Positions 15,522-21,582 of a stretch of DNA of 21,582 bases are shown here, in pieces. Both the position numbers and the translations under genes were made by a program. Source of the DNA: Mesoaciditoga sp964503355. Its GTDB lineage: Bacteria; Thermotogota; Thermotogae; Mesoaciditogales; Mesoaciditogaceae. A model generated the notes under the pieces. That model saw only the letters and a list, made by a program, of their open reading frames with translations, had not been told where the DNA came from and did not search any database. The stretch is from assembly GCA_964503355.1 (NCBI GenBank), contig CAZCZS010000025.1, positions 1 to 21,582 of the forward strand. The letters are read 5' to 3'. The number at the start of each line of letters is the position of its first letter. The first letter of the stretch is position 1.

Positions 15522-16055
15522 ATGTTGAGTAAAGAAAAACTTGAAATGGTGAAAAAGCGGGTATTGGATCTGTTTGAAAAAGCCTGTATAACCTTAACGG
15601 ACGAAGAAAAAGAAAACATTGAAATCACGGATTTAGGTCTTGATGATATAGAAAAGATAGGCATCCAGATCGTCACGTACATCAATACGGACAGATATTG
15701 TGCAAAAGAAATAGCGCTTTTACCAAATCAAACATGTCCAGAGCACAAGCATCCAAATCACAATGGTCAGCTAGGAAAAGAAGAAACTTTTAGATGTAGA
15801 TACGGAAAGGTCTACCTCTTTGTTGAAGGTGAAGAAAACGAAAGACATGTTGAGCCTCCGGATGAAGAACATTTCACGGTTTTTCACGAGATAATCCTGA
15901 ATCCAGGCGAGCAACACACGATTCCTCCCAACACACTTCATTGGTTCAAAGCTGGTAATGAAGGAGCCATTATTTCGGAGTTTTCATCGCATAGTGACGA
16001 CGCATCGGATATTTTCACAGATCCGAGAGTGAAGAGAATTCCCCAAATGGGATGA
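15522..16055 (+). CDS. D-lyxose isomerase family cupin (lyxose/mannose isomerase)
   Basis: A 177-residue cupin enzyme that interconverts D-lyxose and D-xylulose; characterised members also convert D-mannose to D-fructose. Metal-site residues are visible as PEHKHP (H75, H77), KEETFR (E88) and NTLHWF (H140), all at their usual places for the YdaE-type family, and the length is close to the usual ~167-185. ATG 15522 has AGGAG 9 nt upstream, overlapping the kinase stop. An in-frame opening at 15468 lies inside the kinase gene. The stop overlaps an ATGA, so the next gene is closely coupled. With a mannosidase upstream, mannose is the more likely physiological substrate; this is an inference from context. 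Confidence 0.88.
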   Translation: MLSKEKLEMVKKRVLDLFEKACITLTDEEKENIEITDLGLDDIEKIGIQIVTYINTDRYCAKEIALLPNQTCPEHKHPNHNGQLGKEETFRCRYGKVYLFVEGEENERHVEPPDEEHFTVFHEIILNPGEQHTIPPNTLHWFKAGNEGAIISEFSSHSDDASDIFTDPRVKRIPQMG

Positions 16056-16066
16056 AAGGAGAAAAT

Positions 16067-16894
16067 ATGAACGTCAAAGAATTCAGAATATCCAAACTTT
16101 TGAATCCTGAAAGTGGAAAATCGGTCATAATACCGATCGATCATGGACTTGTGATGGGCAATGTCAAAGGTCTTTCGGATCCAATTGGAACTCTCAAGAG
16201 TCTCATCGATTTGAAGATAGATGGCACGCTTATCAGCCCTGGAATCGCAAAAATCACGCTCGATCTTTTTGCTTCAAGAGATGCTCCGGCGAGAATATTA
16301 ACAGCCGATCTTCCACTTTTATCCAACATTCCAGGAAAAACGGCCAACGTCATCGGGCACGAAAAAGTTTCAACGGTCGAATTCGCGATCAAATATGGTT
16401 TCGATGTTGTCAAAGTTCTACTTCCTTGGGGAGAATCGGAAAGCGTTCAAATGGAAAGCGTTAAAACCGTCGTGCAACTTTCAAACGAATGCGATCGCTG
16501 GGATATGCCCTTAATGGTTGAGCCGGTATTGTGGGGAAAAGACATTCCGACGGAAAAAAAGAATGATCCAGAATTGATAGAACACGGGGCAAGAATGGCC
16601 TTGGAGATTGGAGCTGATATCCTTAAAATTCCATATACGGGCGATCAAAAGGGATTTGAAGATCTTCTCAAGAGGTTAAAAGTTCCTGTCTTCGTTCTCG
16701 GTGGTCCAAAGATGGAAAGCGTTAAAGATATTCTAAAAGTCGCGGAAGAATCAACTCACGCGGGTGCGAAGGGCATCGTGTTTGGAAGAAACGTCTGGCA
16801 AAACCCAAAAATGTCCAACGTCATCAAAGCCTTGCAGGATATCGTTCATAAAAATATGACAGTTGATGAAGTTATGAAAAAATACACTCTGTGA
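16067..16894 (+). CDS. Class I aldolase of the DhnA/LsrF/Fba-I type
   Basis: A 275-residue TIM-barrel aldolase that forms a Schiff base with its substrate. Seen in order: IPIDHGLVMG (22-31), GTLISPGIAKI (53-63), a barrel strand FDVVKVLLPWGE (112-123), MVEPVLWG (150-157), the Schiff-base strand ADILKIPYTG with K187, and the phosphate-binding loops FVLGGPK (209-215) and GAKGIVFGRNVWQ (233-245). DhnA-family members cleave fructose-1,6-bisphosphate or related ketose phosphates, and LsrF acts on a C5 signal compound. An in-frame ATG at 16052 overlaps the isomerase stop, but AAAGGAGAAAAT directly before 16067 fixes the start. As last gene of the operon, it probably splits the ketose phosphate from the kinase into DHAP and an aldehyde. 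Whether the substrate is the 1-phosphate is unproven. Confidence 0.9.
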   Translation: MNVKEFRISKLLNPESGKSVIIPIDHGLVMGNVKGLSDPIGTLKSLIDLKIDGTLISPGIAKITLDLFASRDAPARILTADLPLLSNIPGKTANVIGHEKVSTVEFAIKYGFDVVKVLLPWGESESVQMESVKTVVQLSNECDRWDMPLMVEPVLWGKDIPTEKKNDPELIEHGARMALEIGADILKIPYTGDQKGFEDLLKRLKVPVFVLGGPKMESVKDILKVAEESTHAGAKGIVFGRNVWQNPKMSNVIKALQDIVHKNMTVDEVMKKYTL

Positions 16895-17025
16895 ACGTGG
16901 AAAATTGTAATTGTGATTTCGATTTTTTGTGTTAACTTGCCATTTCAACCTTTCACGTTATTTTCACGATAAGAAAAAGCGTACGCGAGATTTGCATAAT
17001 CTGTCATTTTTGTGCTTCTTAAAAT

Positions 17026-17057
17026 GCACTTCCTACCGTAAATCAGGAAGTGCTTTT
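17026..17057 (+). terminator. Terminator after the mannoside operon
   Basis: The stem GCACTTCCT/AGGAAGTGC (17026-17034 with 17045-17053) has a 10-nt loop and is followed by TTTT. It is 131 bp beyond the aldolase stop. AAAA precedes the stem, so it may also act on the minus strand. The stretch 16895-17025 shows no gene. Confidence 0.7.
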
Positions 17058-17104
17058 GCTGTGCTTTGTAAGTTTGAATGATTTTAGATAACGTTCTTGA
17101 AAGG

Positions 17105-17138
17105 GATTTTCAGCAAGACATGTTTGTCGTTGAAAATC
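17105..17138 (+). repeat. Hairpin at the edge of repeat copy 2
   Basis: GATTTTCA (17105-17112) pairs with TGAAAATC (17131-17138). Inside, GACA/TGTC pair around a TGTT loop, with a two-base bulge between the stems. There is no T run after it. It abuts the left end of repeat copy 2 and has no match beside copy 1. Confidence 0.5.
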
Positions 17139-17500
17139 GGATGCTGGCTTGTAGTTCATATCGGGTGGCGTTTGTATTCGTTTTTGTATTTGTCACGTGC
17201 CACGCCCTTTTACTTCTTACTTTTCACCCCTCACTTTTTCGTTATTGCGGACCCGACATGCTTGATGGAGTCTTTGACCTCAACGTCATTCCGGGCTACG
17301 ACCCGGAATCTCATAGTATAAGAAAACGAGATCTCGGATCAGATCCGGGACGACCTTCGGTCAGTTCAGGATGACCATTGTCCAACTCAGAACAACATAC
17401 TTTTTAACGTTATTTTGAACCGCGACCACTTGAAAAATGATATGCATTCTGTGAATACTTAGCCTGTGAAGTTGACTCACAACATGAAGTGATAGCGTTA
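17132..17500 (+). repeat. Dispersed structured repeat, copy 2
   Basis: Diverged counterpart of 5251-5615, in the same orientation. The hairpin ATTCCGGG/CCCGGAAT (17288-17295 with 17302-17309) matches the one in copy 1, but one stem pair is switched from G:C to C:G on both arms. The second hairpin (17333-17339 with 17345-17351) keeps its stem with a G-U pair. The 98-codon plus-strand frame across it has no ribosome binding site and is not conserved as a protein in copy 1, so it is not called as a gene. The repeat ends about 100 bp before the helicase gene. Confidence 0.75.
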
Positions 17501-17512
17501 GATACATTTGTG

Positions 17513-17521
17513 TGATATACT
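17513..17521 (+). promoter_or_regulatory. Possible extended -10 promoter of the helicase module
   Basis: TGATATACT is an extended -10 element (TG-N-TATACT) 83 bp upstream of the helicase ATG. No good -35 is seen at 16-18 bp, as is common for extended -10 promoters. It lies just beyond the end of repeat copy 2. Confidence 0.4.
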
Positions 17522-17603
17522 CGTAACAAAGAAAGAGCGTTTCGCCTTTTGAAAAAAAACGAGAAATGATGAGGGCTATCATATTAAAAAGGTGGATAAA
17601 GAA

Positions 17604-20600
17604 ATGAGTGAAGATTTGATAATAAATGAAAGCAGAAAACTGGGTGACATTATAAGAAAAATAATTCCCACTGTAAAAAGTCTTCATTTTCTTGTTGGAT
17701 ACTTTTATTTTTCCGGTTTTAAAGAGATATATCGCGAAGCAAAAGACAAAAAGATGCAAATCTTAGTTGGAATGGACATAGAAAAGAATTTGCTTGACAA
17801 ATTTCAAGAAATTGAATTGTTAGAAAGTGTGGATGCTTCAAACGCTTCTATAAAAGAAAGATATTATAATTCTTTAGTGAATATCTTCAATGAAAGCGAC
17901 TACTTTGATAGTCAAGAAAAACAAGAAGCTTTCAAAGTTTTCCTCAAAAAAATAGAAAATGGAACCCTTGAAATAAAGAAAACTGCTGAACCTAATCATG
18001 CCAAGGTGTACCTTTTTGAAAACAAAGAAGAAAATAGTCAAGGTGGAACGTTCCCTGGTACACTTATAACTGGTTCAAGCAATCTAACCCTTTCAGGACT
18101 AAAAGGAAGATTCGAATTAGACGTCATAATTAGAGATGAGCACTATTACAGAGAAGTGAAAGAAAAGTTCGATGAACTTTGGAAAAAAGCGGTAGATATA
18201 GTTTCTTACAGCAATAAGGAAGAGTTCTTTACAAACGTTGTGAAGAAAATTTGGATAGATAAACTTCCAAAACCTTATCTATTATATGTACGAGTTCTGA
18301 AAGAGTTCTTTGATATCAAGCAAAGAACGAAAGATTATTTTCCATCAAAAATCACCAATGAAAAATACTACGATTTAAAATATCAATTAGATGCGATAGC
18401 ACGTGCTCTATCTATAATAGAAAAGCATAACGGAGTTATAATCGCAGATGTTGTTGGGCTCGGAAAAAGTATCATAGCTTCCGCAATTGCACATAGCCTT
18501 GGATTAAAAACGATCGTTATCGCCCCTCCTCATCTTATGAAACAGTGGGATGAATACAGAATTGATTTTGATTACAACGCAAGAATATACAGTTCTGGTA
18601 AGATAGAAGAAGCTGTAGAGGAAAATGGAGATAATGAAGAAAAACTTATAATTGTGGATGAAGCTCATAGATATAGGAACGAAATGACGCAAGATTATTC
18701 AAATCTTCACAAACTTTGTCAAGGAAATAAGGTTATTCTTCTTTCTGCTACACCGTACAACAACAAACCCCAGGATATTTTTTCTCTGATCAAACTCTTT
18801 CAAATACCGGCAAGGTCCACATTGCAAACCGTTGATAACCTTTCGTATCGTTTTCAGGAGTTGATAAAAGAGTACAAGGAAATAGATAAAGCAAGAAAAA
18901 GTAAGAGTAAAAGCAAAGAAGAACTTAAGAACGATGTGAATACGGTAGCATCAAAGATAAGAAATTTGATTGCTCCTTTGATGATAAGAAGATCAAGAAT
19001 AGATCTTGAAGTAATAGAAGAGTACAAAGAAGATCTGAAAGAACGAGGCGTAAAATTTCCAAAAGTAAACGATCCGATAATTTTGGATTATAACCTGGGA
19101 GAACTTAGCCGACTTTATGAAACCACTCTTGAAAGAATATATCCTCAAGACAAAAAAAGTGAAGGATTCAAGGGTACAAGATACAAACCCGTTGTTTACC
19201 TCAAAAACATTGAAAAATACAAAAAACAAATAGAAAATGCTTTCGGAAGTGAAAGATTTTTCAAGCAGTCCCAGCTAAACATGGCGGATTTCATGAGACG
19301 GCATTTGGTCATGAGATTTGAAAGTTCTATGGAGGCTTTTAAAAAATCATTAGACAACATGATTCGATCTATGGAAAACATATTAGATTGGTACAACAAA
19401 GTTGGGAAAGTTCCCATATATAAAAAAGGACAAATACCAGACGTCGAAAATGTTATAGAAGAAGGTGATGCTTATCTTTTTGAAGAAGCCAAAGAAATTA
19501 ATTTACAAAGAAATTTAAAAAAGCTTGAGGAAAAAGGATACGAATTCATCGAAGCTAAAGAGTTAAAAAAGGATTTCAAGATCGATCTGGAAAAAGATAT
19601 AGAGCTTTTAAAAGATATAAAAAAAGAATGGTTTGGTGAAAAGCATGAAGATCCGAAACTTAAAGAATTCAAGAACATTTTAAGGAACAAGCTACAAGAG
19701 AAAGCAAACAGGAAAATAGTGATATTCAGTCAATTTGCGGATACGGTTGATTACGTTTACGAGAATTTGAAAGAGGAATTTCCAATCATCAAGTATACAT
19801 CTTCCAATTCGAACACTTCTCAGAAGAACGTCATAATTCGTGAATTTGATGCTTCTTCAAAGAAACAGGAAAATAAATATAGAGTCTTAATAGCCACCGA
19901 TGCCATTTCTGAAGGTTTTAACCTTAATCGTGCTGATACCGTTTTCAATTACGATATTCCCTATAATCCCACAAGAGTAATTCAGCGAGTTGGAAGGATC
20001 AATAGAATAAACAACAACATATTTGACGAGCTTTACATATACAATTTTTTTCCAACTTCTACCGGTGAACGTGAAATCTCATTGAAAAAGATCTCAACTT
20101 TAAAATTAGCAATGATCAACGCAATTCTTGGTGAAGACACAAAAGTCCTAACCTCTGACGAGGAACTTCAGAGCTTTTTTCGCAAACAATATAAAGATCT
20201 TCAAAAAGAAAGTGAAGAAGAATCGTGGGATGCCAAATACATAAATATCTTGAAGAAAATGGAAAAGCTTAACCCCAACATGATAAAACAAGCCCTTTCA
20301 ATTCCGAAAAGAACAAGGATAAGAAGGAGTGTAAAAAAGAAAAACGATGGGGTTTTGATTTTTGGTAAAAAGGGAAGCAATTACATTTTCAAAATTTCCA
20401 ACGATCCAGAAGGCGAATCCATAAGAAATCTTTCTGATCAAGAAGCGCTTCAATTGTTTGAAGCAAAAGAAAATGAAAATGCGCAGGCTGTAAGTGAGAG
20501 ATTCGATAAGATATATCAAAAATTGAAGCAAAACCTCTTTGTGCGAAAAACACAAAACAAACTAGATAGAACTCAAAAAGAAGCTCTAAAAAAATTGGAC

Positions 20601-20861
20601 ATATTGTCGGAATTTTTTCCAAGTAAGAAATCGTATTTTAAGGACATAAGAAAAGTAATAGTTGATTATAATGCGTTGGCAAGAAAGTACGAGATGATGA
20701 TAAAAAATTTAGATTTAAATCAAGAACAAAACAGAATCTATCTTGAGATTCAAGAAATGGAAAAGGAAATATCAAAGGAATACATTCAAAAAATCATAAA
20801 CAGGGCAAATAAGATAACAGAAGAATCCGAAACGATAATTTTATCCGAAGAATTCATATGA
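17604..20861 (+). CDS. PLD-nuclease/SNF2-type helicase fusion, putative defence or restriction protein
   Basis: From the ATG at 17604 it has 1085 residues (residue numbers here count from the GTG at 17592, four codons earlier). An N-terminal phospholipase-D-like nuclease domain shows NHAKVYLF (H136, K138) and GSSNLTLSG (161-169), one HKD half-site as in dimeric PLD nucleases. A superfamily 2 helicase core follows: VVGLGKS (287-293), DEAH (356-359), SATP (385-388), a long charged insert (about 420-700), then KIVIFSQF (708-715), ATDAISEGFNL (768-778) and QRVGRINR (798-805). The lysine-rich C-terminal ~250 residues are probably coiled coil. The ribosome binding site AAGGTGG suits the ATG; the GTG lies too close to it. 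An Eco57I-like methylase gene follows 14 bp later. Such pairs occur in restriction-modification and phage-defence loci. The gene is visibly more A+T-rich than the operons to its left, hinting at transfer. Confidence 0.88.
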   Translation: MSEDLIINESRKLGDIIRKIIPTVKSLHFLVGYFYFSGFKEIYREAKDKKMQILVGMDIEKNLLDKFQEIELLESVDASNASIKERYYNSLVNIFNESDYFDSQEKQEAFKVFLKKIENGTLEIKKTAEPNHAKVYLFENKEENSQGGTFPGTLITGSSNLTLSGLKGRFELDVIIRDEHYYREVKEKFDELWKKAVDIVSYSNKEEFFTNVVKKIWIDKLPKPYLLYVRVLKEFFDIKQRTKDYFPSKITNEKYYDLKYQLDAIARALSIIEKHNGVIIADVVGLGKSIIASAIAHSLGLKTIVIAPPHLMKQWDEYRIDFDYNARIYSSGKIEEAVEENGDNEEKLIIVDEAHRYRNEMTQDYSNLHKLCQGNKVILLSATPYNNKPQDIFSLIKLFQIPARSTLQTVDNLSYRFQELIKEYKEIDKARKSKSKSKEELKNDVNTVASKIRNLIAPLMIRRSRIDLEVIEEYKEDLKERGVKFPKVNDPIILDYNLGELSRLYETTLERIYPQDKKSEGFKGTRYKPVVYLKNIEKYKKQIENAFGSERFFKQSQLNMADFMRRHLVMRFESSMEAFKKSLDNMIRSMENILDWYNKVGKVPIYKKGQIPDVENVIEEGDAYLFEEAKEINLQRNLKKLEEKGYEFIEAKELKKDFKIDLEKDIELLKDIKKEWFGEKHEDPKLKEFKNILRNKLQEKANRKIVIFSQFADTVDYVYENLKEEFPIIKYTSSNSNTSQKNVIIREFDASSKKQENKYRVLIATDAISEGFNLNRADTVFNYDIPYNPTRVIQRVGRINRINNNIFDELYIYNFFPTSTGEREISLKKISTLKLAMINAILGEDTKVLTSDEELQSFFRKQYKDLQKESEEESWDAKYINILKKMEKLNPNMIKQALSIPKRTRIRRSVKKKNDGVLIFGKKGSNYIFKISNDPEGESIRNLSDQEALQLFEAKENENAQAVSERFDKIYQKLKQNLFVRKTQNKLDRTQKEALKKLDILSEFFPSKKSYFKDIRKVIVDYNALARKYEMMIKNLDLNQEQNRIYLEIQEMEKEISKEYIQKIINRANKITEESETIILSEEFI

Positions 20862-20875
20862 AAGGGTGAAAAGAG

Positions 20876-21582
20876 TTGGACCTTAGAAAACCGTTTTCTC
20901 GAGAGGAATTTCAGAATTTTCTTAAATACAAATTTCTCAGTGATAGATACGAAAAGAAGGAAGAAGAAATACCGCTCGATTCCCCTAACTGTAAGTTGAA
21001 AAAGGTTACGTTGTTGGGTATAGATCCGATGTTTGACGATCTGAAAGTTTACGAAGTTATGCACGAATCAGATCATGATCCAAGAGTTACTTTAAGCAAA
21101 GAATTCTTTAGAATAATGCGAGATCAGGGAACAAAGAATGCTTTAGCGATTTTTACATCTAAAAATTCTGAAAATTACAGGCTTTCTTATTTGACTATAG
21201 ATATAGAGTTAGATGAAAATGGTAAACTCGAACAAAAATATTCCAACCCCCGAAGATATTCCTTCTTTTTAGGACCAAACGCAAAAGTTCATACCCCAGA
21301 AAAATTTCTTATCGGAAGTGGAAAAGTAAAAAGCCTTGAGGATTTAAAAGAGAGATTTTCTGTTGAAGTGGTAAACAAGCAATTCTACACACAAATTGCA
21401 GATTTGTTCTCAAAACTCGCTAAAGATATAAGGCTTCCATCTGTTTCAGACTTAGACGAAGAAAAGAAAAAGGAATTCGTAGTCCGCTTGATAGGAAGAG
21501 TTATATTTTTATGGTTTTTGAAAAACAAAAAATCGAGCGCTGGCAAGGCTTTGATCCCGGAAGAATTACTTTCCTCTGAGGC
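20876..21582 (+). CDS. N-terminal part of an Eco57I-like DNA methylase/restriction protein (cut by window edge)
   Basis: A TTG at 20876 follows GAAAGGGTGAAAAGAG and opens a frame that stays open for 235 codons to the window end. The protein begins MDLRKPFSREEF. It carries RRYSFFLGPNAKVHTPEKFL, FSVEVVNKQFYTQIADLFSKL and RLIGRVIFLWFLKNK...LIPEELLS, segments I recognise from the N-terminal region of large Eco57I-type methylase/restriction proteins of about 1000-1200 residues. The SAM-binding motif and NPPY, which would prove a methylase, should lie beyond the right edge. It starts 14 bp after the helicase stop, so the two genes form an operon and probably one DNA-modification/defence system. The start codon is the least certain part, because no ATG is available nearby. 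Confidence 0.75.
   Translation, partial: MDLRKPFSREEFQNFLKYKFLSDRYEKKEEEIPLDSPNCKLKKVTLLGIDPMFDDLKVYEVMHESDHDPRVTLSKEFFRIMRDQGTKNALAIFTSKNSENYRLSYLTIDIELDENGKLEQKYSNPRRYSFFLGPNAKVHTPEKFLIGSGKVKSLEDLKERFSVEVVNKQFYTQIADLFSKLAKDIRLPSVSDLDEEKKKEFVVRLIGRVIFLWFLKNKKSSAGKALIPEELLSSE

Noticed and set aside
17078..17374. A 98-codon plus-strand frame across repeat copy 2
   Set aside because: It has no ribosome binding site, an unlikely composition, and no conserved frame in copy 1. The region is explained by hairpins and the repeat.
17361..17759. A 132-codon minus-strand frame overlapping the helicase start
   Set aside because: It runs antisense to the helicase N-terminus and a repeat, without a ribosome binding site or any recognisable domain.
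1..21582. A CRISPR array
   Set aside because: No regularly spaced short repeats occur. The only repeated DNA is the pair of ~365-bp copies and their degenerate 21-nt units.

Overview
The window looks like a chromosomal segment of a moderately A+T-rich, low-GC thermophile-like bacterium. Lys/Glu-rich proteins, strong GGAGG-type ribosome binding sites, ABC-plus-ROK sugar loci and a shared-ATPase style of sugar import all fit a member of the Thermotogota. That placement is an inference from gene style, not from a marker gene, and I hold it at about 50%.

Layout. (1) Positions 123-5078 are a minus-strand operon of three tightly packed genes: mnmG (tRNA wobble-uridine modification), a family II CBS/DRTGG inorganic pyrophosphatase, and an unusual membrane protein that fuses an isoprenylcysteine/phospholipid-type methyltransferase to a PlsC-like acyltransferase and a zinc ribbon. 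The pyrophosphatase has no ATG/GTG/TTG in front of its active-site motif; an ACG that overlaps the mnmG stop is the apparent start. (2) Positions 5100-6090 hold no large gene. They contain copy 1 of a dispersed structured repeat, a tRNA with a CAU anticodon on the minus strand (consensus promoter and terminator), an opposing plus-strand promoter, and a 53-codon small gene with its own terminator. (3) Positions 6071-6958 encode a minus-strand EamA/DMT transporter. (4) Positions 7178-16894 are a plus-strand sugar locus: promoter and 17-bp palindromic operator, ROK repressor, intracellular GH38 alpha-mannosidase, ABC permease, solute-binding protein, second permease, PfkB kinase, D-lyxose isomerase-type cupin and a DhnA/LsrF-type class I aldolase. 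No ABC ATPase is present. (5) Positions 16895-17603 are non-coding, with a terminator, a hairpin and copy 2 of the dispersed repeat. (6) Positions 17604 to the right edge are a visibly A+T-richer module: a PLD-nuclease/SNF2-type helicase fusion followed by the N-terminal part of an Eco57I-like methylase/restriction protein cut by the window edge, probably a restriction-modification or phage-defence system.

How the genes may work together. The sugar locus reads as a self-contained route for alpha-mannosides. They would be imported by the SBP and two permeases and hydrolysed in the cytoplasm by GH38. Free mannose would be isomerised to fructose by the lyxose/mannose isomerase, phosphorylated by the PfkB kinase, and cleaved by the aldolase to DHAP plus an aldehyde, all under a ROK repressor. 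A parallel reading is D-lyxose to D-xylulose to xylulose-1-phosphate to DHAP plus glycolaldehyde. The two repeat copies are in direct orientation and flank the whole tRNA-transporter-mannoside block (about 5.6-17.1 kb).
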